From Lachnospiraceae bacterium UBA3386 (GTDB lineage Bacteria > Bacillota > Clostridia > Lachnospirales > Lachnospiraceae): DNA of 15,799 nt. Positions 1-7,140 of this stretch are shown here, piece after piece. Under the pieces are notes generated by a model. The model searched no databases. It was not told the origin of the DNA and saw only the letters and a list, made by a program, of their open reading frames with translations. The stretch covers positions 79,926-95,724 of the forward strand of contig DEPS01000139.1 in the NCBI GenBank assembly GCA_002358875.1, in the 5' to 3' direction. Numbering within the stretch: position 1 is the stretch's first letter; each line of letters opens with the position of its first letter. A program made the position numbers and the translations under genes.

Positions 1-2225
1 TAGACGGGGTATATGAAAATCTGGACCAGATCAAAAAGCCCGCTCTCCACAAAAATCTCGCGGAAAATGAAGATAAGGCCCGAATGAGCCTCTTCCTTGC
101 CACCATCAAAACGGACTGCGATGTGGAACTCGATGAGGAAAAGGCCGCCGCAGGTAATTATTATACAAAAGAAGCATTCGAGCTCTGCACCGAGCTTGGC
201 TTTAAAAATTTTCTTCCCCGCTTTGACAGGTCTGTCACAGAGAATAAGAAGGATGAGTTCAGCTACTTGGTGGTCAGTGAAAAAGGCTCCCTTGCTGAGC
301 TTAAAGAGCTCCTTTCCGAAAGGATATCCGGGGATGCGTCGGGCTCTGTCATAGGCGTGTGGCCGGTTTTTGACCGGGCCGGATACGGGATGAAGAAAAA
401 AACAGTCCTGCTTGGCGCGGCAGTTTCCCTTGCGGCCGCAGATGAAAAGAAAAAGGCTGCAGAAGATCATAAAGATTCCGATGCAGAGCTTAAGAACCGG
501 AGGACAGAAAACTGGTTTATCAGGGTTTCGGAGCGCGAAGATCCGTCGCCTGATGAGCCTGTCAGCGAAGACGCTCTTATCGCTTTTTTTAAGGAGATCA
601 GGACTTCTGTTCTCAGAAACCATCCCCGTGATGGGTCATATGGCGGCCCCGCCCTGGCCGTTTTTGCCCAGAAGGATCAGATGCCCCTTTGGGGGTTTGA
701 CAGGGAAGCAGAATTCGGTACTGCAGTGCGGGCGGGGGATCATATGGGCGTATGCCTTGACGGGATCCTGGATCTTCTGGTCTGCTCTTATCTGGCAAAT
801 CCTCTCAAGAGTGATTATGAGATCGAGGACGTCGCGAACGAATACCTGGGAGTCTCCTTACAGAGCAGAAAACAGCTCTTTGGAAAGGACAATTGGGAGA
901 AGTCCATGGCAAAGGACGAGGATGCTGTCATGTCCTATGCCTGTCTGGCGGCGCAGTCCCTGGCTCTGGCGGCTCCCCTTGTCGAAAATAAGCTGAAGGA
1001 ACAACAGATGTGGGAGCTTTACGTCAAAGTCGAGCGCCCGCTCACCTATATTCTCTATGATATGGAGCGGATCGGCATCCGCATCCATCCTCAGGCACTG
1101 AAGGAATACAGTGAGAGCCTGGGAAGCCGGATCAGTGAGCTTGAACAGCAGATCTACGAGAAGACGGGAGAGGTATTCAATATCGCTTCCCCCAAGCAGC
1201 TGGGCGAGGTCCTTTTTGAAAAAATGCTCCTTCCAGGCGGGAAAAAGACTAAAACAGGCTTTTCGACTGCTGCGGATGTCCTTGAAAAGCTGGCGCCTGA
1301 CTATCCGGTGGTGAGCGATATCCTTGAATACAGAGGTCTCACAAAGCTGCGCTCCACCTATGCGGACGGACTCATGGCCTATGTCGCGGATGATCTCAGG
1401 ATCCACACGACGCTCAAGCAGACGATCACGGCGACAGGCCGGATCAGCTCCACAGACCCCAATCTGCAGAACATCCCTATGAAAACGGATCTGGGCAGAC
1501 AGATCCGCAAGGCCTTTATCCCCCGCGAGGGCTTTTCCTTTACCGACGCGGACTATTCCCAGATCGAGCTGCGCATACTCGCTCACATGTCAGGCGACCA
1601 GGGGCTCATCGAGGCATATAAAGACAGCAAGGACATTCACCGTATCACGGCGTCAAAGGTATTCCATACTCCTTTCGAGGAGGTCACTCCCCTCCAGCGC
1701 CGCAACGCAAAGGCGGTAAATTTCGGAATCGTTTACGGGATCAGCTCCTTCGGCCTCTCCCAGGGCCTTTCGATTTCCAGGAAGGAAGCAGCGGAATATA
1801 TCAAGGCGTATTTTAAGACATATCCCGGGATCAAGCGTTTCCTGGACGGGCTTGTAGCTTTCGCAAAGAAAAACGGCTATGCAAAGACCATGTACGGCCG
1901 CAGGCGCCCCGTTCCGGAGCTGGCTTCGAGCAATTTCATGCAGCGGTCCTTCGGGGAGCGAGTCGCAATGAATTCCCCGATTCAGGGCTCCGCCGCGGAT
2001 ATCATGAAGATCGCCATGATCCGCGTCTGGGAGAGGATCCTCCGCGAAAAGCTCCGCTCGCAGCTCATTCTCCAGATCCACGACGAGCTTTTAATCGAGA
2101 CCGCTCCCGGAGAGGAAGAGAAGGTATCCGCAATTCTTGAAGAAGAAATGGAACACGCCGCGGATCTTATGGTCCGGCTGGAGACAGACGTGCACAACGG
2201 TGCGGACTGGTACATGGCTAAATAA
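1..2225 (+). CDS. polA: DNA polymerase I, 3' part (5' end outside window)
   Basis: Family A DNA polymerase that fills gaps in repair and replaces RNA primers. The reading frame is open from base 3 (codons GAC GGG GTA TAT) and already matches the end of the 5'-3' exonuclease domain (NLDQIKKPAL, then LATIKTD). The ATG at 84 is therefore internal and the gene begins upstream; roughly 200 or more residues are missing. The polymerase domain is complete: motif A (DYSQIELRILAH, about 1545-1586), motif B (RRNAKAVNFGIVYG, from 1698) with the dNTP-selecting Phe of NFG, and motif C (QIHDEL, 2073-2090) with the catalytic His-Asp. The middle region (about 480-1000), where a 3'-5' exonuclease would sit, shows no recognisable DxE motif, so proofreading is probably lost, as in many Firmicutes. 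coaE follows 82 nt after the stop, suggesting one transcript. Confidence 0.96.
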   Translation, partial: DGVYENLDQIKKPALHKNLAENEDKARMSLFLATIKTDCDVELDEEKAAAGNYYTKEAFELCTELGFKNFLPRFDRSVTENKKDEFSYLVVSEKGSLAELKELLSERISGDASGSVIGVWPVFDRAGYGMKKKTVLLGAAVSLAAADEKKKAAEDHKDSDAELKNRRTENWFIRVSEREDPSPDEPVSEDALIAFFKEIRTSVLRNHPRDGSYGGPALAVFAQKDQMPLWGFDREAEFGTAVRAGDHMGVCLDGILDLLVCSYLANPLKSDYEIEDVANEYLGVSLQSRKQLFGKDNWEKSMAKDEDAVMSYACLAAQSLALAAPLVENKLKEQQMWELYVKVERPLTYILYDMERIGIRIHPQALKEYSESLGSRISELEQQIYEKTGEVFNIASPKQLGEVLFEKMLLPGGKKTKTGFSTAADVLEKLAPDYPVVSDILEYRGLTKLRSTYADGLMAYVADDLRIHTTLKQTITATGRISSTDPNLQNIPMKTDLGRQIRKAFIPREGFSFTDADYSQIELRILAHMSGDQGLIEAYKDSKDIHRITASKVFHTPFEEVTPLQRRNAKAVNFGIVYGISSFGLSQGLSISRKEAAEYIKAYFKTYPGIKRFLDGLVAFAKKNGYAKTMYGRRRPVPELASSNFMQRSFGERVAMNSPIQGSAADIMKIAMIRVWERILREKLRSQLILQIHDELLIETAPGEEEKVSAILEEEMEHAADLMVRLETDVHNGADWYMAK

Positions 2226-2266
2226 TGAAGGCTCAGGACTAAAAAACAGTCAGGAGTCAGGAAATT

Positions 2267-2302
2267 ATGAGTGAGAGTCCGGCTGCCGGAAGACGGGAGT
2301 GA
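2267..2302 (+). other. 11-codon mini-ORF bridging polA and coaE
   Basis: ATG at 2267 opens a short frame (MSESPAAGRRE) preceded by a usable site (CAGGAG/TCAGGA, 2250-2262). Its TGA (2300-2302) overlaps the GTG at 2299 that could start coaE, giving a GTGA stop-start overlap. It may couple translation or be chance; nothing suggests a functional peptide. Confidence 0.2.
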
Positions 2303-2307
2303 AAAAG

Positions 2308-2979
2308 ATGAAGCTGATTGGTGTGACAGGAGGGGTCGGTTCGGGAAAATCGGAGATCCTTCAATATATGAAGAGACAGTACAACTGTCGAATCCTTATG
2401 GCGGATGACGCGGCGCGCGCTCTGGAGGCGCCGGGCGGGGCGGTTTATGAACCCCTGGTAGCGCTTTTGGAGGAATACGGGGGCGGAAGGACTCACAGGG
2501 AGATAACCGGCGAAAAGCTTTCCGGCGCGGAGGTGCCCTGTGAGAATATCCTGCTTGCGGACGGGCGGATCAACAACCAGGAGATGGCAAGGCGTATTTT
2601 TTCCCGGCCGGAGCTTTTGGAGAAAGTAAACGCCCTCGTGCATCCTGCAGTAAAAAAATATATACTTGACGAATTCCGGAAGGAAGAGGAAGCAGGCAGC
2701 TACAGCTTTTTCGTCATCGAGGCGGCACTCCTGATCGAGTGCGGCTATGGAAATATTGTCGATTCGATGTGGTATATATACTGTGAGCCCATGGAGCGGC
2801 GCAGACGTCTGAAGGCCTCCCGCGGCTACAGTGATGAAAAGATCGACAACATTATGCGGTCTCAGCTTGGCGAGGACCTCTACCGGCAGAATTCGGATGT
2901 CGTCATCGATAACAGTGGAGCCCTGGAGGATTCCTGCCGCCAGGTGGATGAAGCAATGAGAAAAATGGGAGAGGCGTGA
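2308..2979 (+). CDS. coaE: Dephospho-CoA kinase
   Basis: Catalyses the last step of coenzyme A synthesis, ATP-dependent phosphorylation of the ribose 3'-OH of dephospho-CoA, in the cytosol. The protein (223 aa from this start) begins MKLIGVTGGVGSGKS, with a P-loop at residues 8-15. LMADDAARAL is the equivalent of the family's DAD motif, VHPAVKKY is the conserved substrate-region motif, and RRRRLKASRGY plus DVVIDNSG near the end are typical. EAALLIE replaces the usual DxPLLFE, still within family variation. The ATG at 2308 is chosen because GGGAG (2295-2299) lies 8 nt upstream. A GTG at 2299 would add MKK and overlaps the stop of an 11-codon ORF, so it remains possible. polA-coaE adjacency is common in Firmicutes. 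Confidence 0.93.
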   Translation: MKLIGVTGGVGSGKSEILQYMKRQYNCRILMADDAARALEAPGGAVYEPLVALLEEYGGGRTHREITGEKLSGAEVPCENILLADGRINNQEMARRIFSRPELLEKVNALVHPAVKKYILDEFRKEEEAGSYSFFVIEAALLIECGYGNIVDSMWYIYCEPMERRRRLKASRGYSDEKIDNIMRSQLGEDLYRQNSDVVIDNSGALEDSCRQVDEAMRKMGEA

Positions 2980-2992
2980 TTTACACACGCCT
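2972..2992 (+). terminator. Small hairpin overlapping the coaE stop codon
   Basis: Perfect 7-bp inverted repeat AGGCGTG (2972-2978) / CACGCCT (2986-2992) with a 7-nt loop, covering the TGA of coaE. It is followed by GAGGGTTTTCATC, a weak T tract. It may be a leaky terminator or simply a 3'-end hairpin. Confidence 0.3.
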
Positions 2993-3034
2993 GAGGGTTT
3001 TCATCATAGTTGAAAGAACAGGATAACAGAATTT

Positions 3035-3892
3035 ATGAGGTTTCAGAGCATTGCCAGCGGGAGCAGCGGCAATTGTATTTATGTGGGTTCAGAGAAGACG
3101 CACCTGCTGATGGACGTTGGGATCAATAAAAAAAGGACGGAGCAGGCCTTGAACAGGGTCGGCCTGTCCCTCAGGGATATCGACGGGATCTTCCTGACCC
3201 ATGAGCATGTGGACCACATTGGAGGACTCCCCGTAATCACGAAGCATTCTTCCATGCCGGTTTTTGCCACGAAAGGGACAATCAATGCCATCCTGGGGAT
3301 GCCTAAATACAGGGACATTGACCCGGGACGTTTTGTTGAAGTCAGCCCGGACCGGCCTCTTAAAGTAGGCGACCTGGAGGTCGATCCGATGCGTATTTCC
3401 CATGACGCGGCGGAGCCGGTAGGCTACCGGGTATATGAGGGAAGAACGGGAGAAATGGATTCAGGAGCATCCTTTTCCGGAGATGGCAGGAAAGCCGCAA
3501 GGGTAAAAAAGGCCTGCATCTGCACAGATCTTGGATGCTACACAGATTATACGGAAAAATGTCTGATGGATTCGGACGTCGTGCTCCTTGAGGCGAACCA
3601 TGACGTGAACATGCTCCAGGTCGGGCCCTATCCCTACAGGCTCAAGCAGAGGATTCTGGGAGAGAGGGGGCACCTTTCCAACAGTTCCAGCGGACAACTC
3701 CTGAGCAGAATCCTAAACAGTCATTTAAAGGGGATATTCCTGGGGCATCTGAGCCAGGAGAACAACATACCGGAGCTCGCCTTCGAGACAGTGCGGGTGG
3801 AGATTATGTTTTCGGAGTCCGGCTACCGTCCGGAGGAACTGCCGATACAGGTGGCGAAACGTTCAGAGCCTTCTGCGCTCGTGGAGTTTTAA
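3035..3892 (+). CDS. MBL-fold metallohydrolase, YycJ/WalJ type
   Basis: A 285-aa cytosolic metallo-beta-lactamase-fold protein. It opens with MRFQSIASGSSGNCIYV, the hallmark start of the YycJ/WalJ subfamily. The metal-binding HxHxDH motif is HEHVDH at residues 56-61, followed by later ligand-region motifs SHDAAEPVGY, CTDLGCYTD and the terminal GHLS segments. YycJ proteins are usually found near walRK and are thought to act on nucleic acid in DNA replication or repair; a nuclease role here is inferred from the family and fits the polA neighbourhood. About 20 residues (GRTGEMDSGASFSGDGRKAA) form a likely loop insertion before the CTDLG motif. The ribosome site is weak (AGGA 3020-3023, 11-nt spacer). 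The stop overlaps an ATG (TAATG) that opens a short bridging frame into the ACT gene. Confidence 0.88.
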   Translation: MRFQSIASGSSGNCIYVGSEKTHLLMDVGINKKRTEQALNRVGLSLRDIDGIFLTHEHVDHIGGLPVITKHSSMPVFATKGTINAILGMPKYRDIDPGRFVEVSPDRPLKVGDLEVDPMRISHDAAEPVGYRVYEGRTGEMDSGASFSGDGRKAARVKKACICTDLGCYTDYTEKCLMDSDVVLLEANHDVNMLQVGPYPYRLKQRILGERGHLSNSSSGQLLSRILNSHLKGIFLGHLSQENNIPELAFETVRVEIMFSESGYRPEELPIQVAKRSEPSALVEF

Positions 3893-3927
3893 TGGAACTG
3901 AAAAGGAAAACAGGGAGGAGAATATGA
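3892..3927 (+). other. 11-codon mini-ORF bridging the MBL and ACT genes
   Basis: The MBL stop TAA overlaps an ATG at 3892 (TAATG). The frame runs 11 codons (MELKRKTGRRI) to a TGA at 3925-3927 that overlaps the ACT start (ATGA). A terminating ribosome could be carried across the gap and re-initiate. It is a possible coupling device, not a claimed peptide; part of the frame is the ACT ribosome site itself. Confidence 0.2.
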
Positions 3928-4199
3928 AAAGAGCAATTATTACAGTCGTCGGGAAGGATACGATCGGCATTATCGCCGCTGTCTGCACGTACCTTGCGGA
4001 AAACAGGATCAATATTCTTGATATTTCCCAGACAATCGTGCAGGGCTATTTCAATATGATGATGATCATCGACGTCACAGAGCTTGAGAAGCCCTTTGGA
4101 GTGATCGCGGACGAACTGGCAAAGGTAGGAGAAGAGAAGATCGGCGTGCAGATCCGCTGCCAGAAGGAAGAGATCTTCGACTTAATGCACAGGATCTGA
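3924..4199 (+). CDS. Small ACT-domain protein (UPF0237 family)
   Basis: A 91-aa stand-alone ACT domain. It starts MKRAIITVVGKDTIGIIAAV, the first strand and the Gly-rich turn into helix 1 (GKDTIGI), where ACT domains usually bind small ligands, often amino acids. The second half (NMMMIIDVTE, then a helix and a final strand) completes the fold. The family resembles the regulatory domains of GcvR and is also seen beside UPF0210 genes elsewhere, as in Streptococcus pneumoniae. A strong GGGAGGAG site (3913-3920) precedes the ATG, and only 16 nt separate its stop from the UPF0210 gene, so the two are surely co-transcribed. The likely role is a ligand-sensing partner of the UPF0210 protein; the ligand is unknown. 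Confidence 0.9.
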   Translation: MKRAIITVVGKDTIGIIAAVCTYLAENRINILDISQTIVQGYFNMMMIIDVTELEKPFGVIADELAKVGEEKIGVQIRCQKEEIFDLMHRI

Positions 4200-4215
4200 A
4201 AATAAGAGGTAAGAG

Positions 4216-5580
4216 ATGATAAATTTTGCGGAAGTTGCGGAAACCAACGAGATGATCGACCACGAAAACCTGGACGTGCGCACGATCACCATGGGAATCA
4301 GCCTTCTGGACTGCGCGGATTCGAATCTGCAGCGGTTCAGGGAGAAGGTTTATGACAAGATAACGTCGAGTGCCTGCAATCTGGTGAGAACGGGAGAGGA
4401 GATCACCAGAGAATACGGGATCCCGATCGTCAATAAGCGTATTTCTATAACACCGATGGCCATTGCCGGGGGAGCTGCATGCAGGTGCGCAGATGATTTC
4501 GTCCTGACCGCAAAGACTCTGGACAGGGCCGCAAAGGAGGTAGGCGTCAATTTCCTGGGGGGCTACTCGGCCCTGGTGTCCAAGGGCATGACGCAGGCGG
4601 ACCGGATGCTGATCGAGTCGATCCCTGATGCCCTGTCGCAGACAGAGGTTGTCTGCTCCAGCGTCAACGTCGGGTCTACCAGGACCGGGATCGACATGGA
4701 CGCTGTCCGGCTGATGGGCGGCGTCATAAAGCGGACTGCGGAGCGCACGGCGGACAGGGATTCCTTCGGATGCGCCAAGCTGGTTGTTTTCTGCAACGCA
4801 CCTGACGACAACCCTTTTATGGCGGGAGCCTTTCACGGTGTTACAGAGGCGGACAGGATCCTGAATATCGGCGTCAGCGGTCCCGGCGTCGTAAAGAAGG
4901 CTCTGGAAAAGGTACACGGGGAGGATTTCGAGGTGCTGTGCGAGACGGTCAAGAAGACCGCCTTCAAGGTGACCCGGGTGGGGCAGCTGGTAGCCAGAGA
5001 GGCATCCCGCAGGCTGGGCGTTCCTTTCGGTATCATAGATCTGTCCCTTGCCCCCACACCTGCCGTAGGAGACAGCGTAGCAGACATCCTCTGCGAGATG
5101 GGCCTCGAGTGCGCGGGCGCCCCCGGCACGACAGCGGCTCTGGCCCTTTTGAACGATCAGGTCAAAAAAGGCGGCGTGATGGCGTCCTCCTATGTCGGCG
5201 GACTCTCGGGCGCCTTCATTCCGGTCAGCGAAGACCGGGGCATGATCCACGCCGCGAAGACAGGGGCGCTGACCCTGGAAAAGCTCGAGGCTATGACCTG
5301 CGTCTGTTCGGTCGGCCTTGACATGATTGCCATCCCGGGCGACACGAAGGAGACCACCATCGCAGGGATCATTGCCGATGAGATGGCAATCGGGATGATC
5401 AACCAGAAAACCACTGCTGTCCGCCTGATCCCGGTCATCGGAAAAGGCGTGGGAGAGATGGTCGATTTCGGGGGCCTTTTAGGCTATGCCCCCATTATGC
5501 CCGTCAACCGTTTCGGCTGTGACGAATTCGTCAACCGCCGCGGAAGGATACCGGCTCCGATACACAGCTTTAAAAACTGA
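4216..5580 (+). CDS. UPF0210 / PFL-like family protein (DUF711)
   Basis: A 454-aa protein, the usual length for UPF0210. Recognised by MINFAEVAETNEMIDHENLDVRTITMGI at the start, ITPMAIAGG near residue 80, and CSVGLDMIAIPGDT followed by TIAGIIADEMAIGM in the last third. The structural family is related to pyruvate formate-lyase-like barrels. The C-terminus (FGGLLGYAPIMPVN) has no RVxGY-type glycyl-radical motif and no activase gene is nearby, so it is probably not a glycyl-radical enzyme. The biochemical function is unknown. AGAGG (4205-4209) precedes the ATG by 6 nt. The tight link to the ACT gene suggests one regulated unit. The last codons run into a possible terminator region before the fructokinase. 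Confidence 0.9.
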   Translation: MINFAEVAETNEMIDHENLDVRTITMGISLLDCADSNLQRFREKVYDKITSSACNLVRTGEEITREYGIPIVNKRISITPMAIAGGAACRCADDFVLTAKTLDRAAKEVGVNFLGGYSALVSKGMTQADRMLIESIPDALSQTEVVCSSVNVGSTRTGIDMDAVRLMGGVIKRTAERTADRDSFGCAKLVVFCNAPDDNPFMAGAFHGVTEADRILNIGVSGPGVVKKALEKVHGEDFEVLCETVKKTAFKVTRVGQLVAREASRRLGVPFGIIDLSLAPTPAVGDSVADILCEMGLECAGAPGTTAALALLNDQVKKGGVMASSYVGGLSGAFIPVSEDRGMIHAAKTGALTLEKLEAMTCVCSVGLDMIAIPGDTKETTIAGIIADEMAIGMINQKTTAVRLIPVIGKGVGEMVDFGGLLGYAPIMPVNRFGCDEFVNRRGRIPAPIHSFKN

Positions 5581-5581
5581 T

Positions 5582-5611
5582 GTTTCTTTTTCAAATAGTT
5601 TATAGTATAAT
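5582..5611 (+). promoter_or_regulatory. Candidate promoter upstream of the fructokinase
   Basis: A perfect -10 box TATAAT at 5606-5611 lies 17 nt after TTTCTT (5582-5587), which matches the -35 consensus poorly. It would give a leader of about 160 nt before the kinase ATG. Only the -10 is convincing. Confidence 0.35.
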
Positions 5612-5645
5612 AATAAAAGCATTGCATCCTTATGCGTCTGATCAG

Positions 5646-5722
5646 AAAAGAGGCTGCGGGATCAGGACAGAAACTATTTGGTACTCTGCGGCAAATGGCC
5701 TTTTTTTGTATCATTTGCTGCA
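5646..5722 (+). promoter_or_regulatory. Structured leader / possible terminator before the fructokinase
   Basis: Two alternative pairings can be read. (1) TGCGGCAAATG (5687-5697) with CATTTGCTGCA (5712-5722): 11 bp with one G-U, whose 14-nt loop holds seven T's. (2) AAAAGAGGC (5646-5654) with GCCTTTTTTT (5698-5707), an A-rich/T-rich closing stem like an intrinsic terminator but with a long 43-nt interior. The two cannot both form in a simple fold. The element either ends the UPF0210 transcript or controls the kinase. It matches no riboswitch class that I recognise. Confidence 0.35.
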
Positions 5723-5777
5723 AACGGTTCGGGTCGGGTACCCGTTCATAACGCGGACAGCGGAAAGGAAAACGAGT

Positions 5778-6755
5778 ATGGAAAAAAAGATTGATGTCAC
5801 GGCATTGGGCGAGCTGCTGATCGACTTTGTGCAGAACGGTGTCAGCGATCAGGGAAATCCCCTTTTTGAGGCGAATCCGGGCGGCGCACCCTGCAACGTA
5901 CTTGCCATGCTGACAAAGGCAGGATGCAAAACGGCTTTCATCGGGAAGGTCGGCAATGATATGTTCGGACGCATGCTCAAGTCCCGCGCAGGCGGCGAGG
6001 GCATTGACCTCTCCGGTCTTGAAATGGACGACGAAGTCCACACGACTCTGGCTTTCGTTGAGAAGCTTCCCAACGGCGACCGCGATTTCTCTTTCTACCG
6101 TAAACCCGGCGCGGACATCATGCTCACAGCAGATGAAGTTGAAAAGCATGCGGATCTGATCAAGGGCGCAAAGATCTTCCACCTGGGCACGCTTTCCATG
6201 ACCGATGAGGAAGTCGAGAAGGCAACGATCAAGGCAGTTGAGATCGCTAAAGAAGCCGGCTGCATTATTTCCTTTGATCCCAATCTTCGTCCTCCCCTCT
6301 GGAGCAGCGAGGAGAAGGCAAAAGAGAAGATCAGCTGGGGACTGTCCAGGTGCGATATTCTCAAGATCTCCGACAATGAGATTACTTTCATGACCGGCGA
6401 AGAGGATCTTGAGAAGGGCATCAGGATGATCATCGACGAATATAAGATCCCGCTCGTTTTCGCAACCTTTGGTCCCGACGGTTCCAAAGCCTACTATAAA
6501 GGGGTTGATGCCTATGAGAAGGGCTTCCTCAATCCCAAGACCATCGAGACGACCGGCGCAGGCGATACCTTCTGTGCCAGCGCACTCTATCATGTCCTCA
6601 AGTACGGGATCGACGGGCTTGATGAGGAGAAGCTCCATGAGCTCCTTACCTTCGCTAATGCGGCCGCTTCCCTTGTCACGACCAAGAAGGGCGCTCTCTG
6701 CGTCATGCCTACAGTTGATGAGGTAAAGGCATATATCAAAGAAGCTGGCAGGTAA
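5778..6755 (+). CDS. Fructokinase, PfkB/ribokinase family
   Basis: A 325-aa sugar kinase, ATP-dependent, probably converting fructose to fructose-6-phosphate in the cytosol. ALGELLIDFV at the start, PGGAPCNVLAMLTKAG (first PfkB signature), FIGKVGNDMFG, and FYRKPGADIML are typical of the ScrK-like fructokinase group. The second signature TTGAGDTFCASAL carries the catalytic Asp263. The start is the ATG at 5778 with AAGG (5765-5768) upstream; an open frame extends back to 5580 but the extra residues do not resemble the family and cross the leader hairpins. No other sugar gene is in the immediate operon. A carbohydrate importer begins 565 nt downstream behind a terminator, so a metabolic link is plausible but not shown. 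Related PfkB kinases with other substrates cannot be excluded. Confidence 0.88.
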   Translation: MEKKIDVTALGELLIDFVQNGVSDQGNPLFEANPGGAPCNVLAMLTKAGCKTAFIGKVGNDMFGRMLKSRAGGEGIDLSGLEMDDEVHTTLAFVEKLPNGDRDFSFYRKPGADIMLTADEVEKHADLIKGAKIFHLGTLSMTDEEVEKATIKAVEIAKEAGCIISFDPNLRPPLWSSEEKAKEKISWGLSRCDILKISDNEITFMTGEEDLEKGIRMIIDEYKIPLVFATFGPDGSKAYYKGVDAYEKGFLNPKTIETTGAGDTFCASALYHVLKYGIDGLDEEKLHELLTFANAAASLVTTKKGALCVMPTVDEVKAYIKEAGR

Positions 6756-6849
6756 GCGGAAACCGTTTAAGGACTGAGTAAAGCTTCCGTGTACGTCCTC
6801 GGCAGAGCGAGTACAGCAAATGAATATAGGTGCATATTCTTTGCATAAT

Positions 6850-6863
6850 TGAAAGCGGTCCGG
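6850..6863 (+). promoter_or_regulatory. Weak cre-like site (CcpA) after the kinase gene
   Basis: TGAAAGCGGTCCGG matches the first eight positions of the Firmicute catabolite-response consensus TGWAARCGYTWNCW and then diverges. It lies about 460 nt before the binding-protein gene, behind a terminator, so its relevance is doubtful. Confidence 0.2.
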
Positions 6864-6897
6864 GATCGGGCAGGGCTTGTTGAAGACCTCAGATCCC

Positions 6898-6911
6898 CCT
6901 GCTTTTGCAGG
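6898..6911 (+). other. Small hairpin before the terminator
   Basis: CCTGC (6898-6902), TTTT loop, GCAGG (6907-6911). The same CCTGC could instead pair with GCAGGG at 6870-6875. It is part of the structured 3' region of the kinase transcript. Confidence 0.35.
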
Positions 6912-6939
6912 CAGAGAGAGCACAAATATACAAAATCAC

Positions 6940-6967
6940 AAAGGCTCCGGGATATCCGGAGCCTTTT
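6940..6967 (+). terminator. Intrinsic terminator after the fructokinase
   Basis: Perfect 11-bp stem AAAGGCTCCGG (6940-6950) / CCGGAGCCTTT (6956-6966) with a 5-nt loop (GATAT), ending in TTTTGTTGTG. It is preceded by A-rich sequence, so it could also act on the other strand. It separates the kinase from the ABC operon. Confidence 0.85.
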
Positions 6968-7001
6968 GTTGTGCATGTTGTTGGTAGAAGATATGCGATT
7001 A

Positions 7002-7017
7002 TCGTCAATATTGACGA
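7002..7017 (+). promoter_or_regulatory. Perfect 16-bp palindrome, candidate operator
   Basis: TCGTCAATATTGACGA is identical on both strands. It lies in AT-rich DNA about 50 nt upstream of the candidate promoter at 7054-7082 of the ABC operon. It has no loop, so it is more like a dimeric protein site than an RNA hairpin. The regulator is unknown; AraC-family sites are usually direct repeats, which points to a different factor. Confidence 0.45.
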
Positions 7018-7053
7018 AAAGGATGGTCTGTGCTTATACAGCAGTTGTGCAAT

Positions 7054-7082
7054 AGTTGAATTATAAATAACATTTCTACATA
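7054..7082 (+). promoter_or_regulatory. Candidate promoter of the sugar ABC operon
   Basis: TTGAAT (7054-7059), 17-nt spacer, CATATT (7077-7082): four of six matches in each box, in an AT-rich stretch. It would produce a 5' leader of about 230 nt. Nearby TATAAAT (7060-7066) is an alternative -10. Moderate to weak evidence. Confidence 0.35.
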
Positions 7083-7140
7083 TTTCGTTCACATGATTCT
7101 ATTCATTTTTGCTGTTTTTAACGTTACCATTAGCTTGTTA

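Noticed and set aside
84..2225. polA starting at the ATG at 84
   Set aside because: The same frame is open from base 3 and already reads as PolA sequence, so the ATG is internal and the gene is cut by the window edge.
4075..5250. Minus-strand frame opposite the UPF0210 gene
   Set aside because: It spans two clear + strand genes and has an Arg/His-rich, low-similarity composition.
5580..5777. N-terminal extension of the fructokinase from 5580
   Set aside because: It does not resemble PfkB proteins, runs through leader hairpins and a promoter-like box, and the ATG at 5778 has a ribosome site and the family N-terminus.
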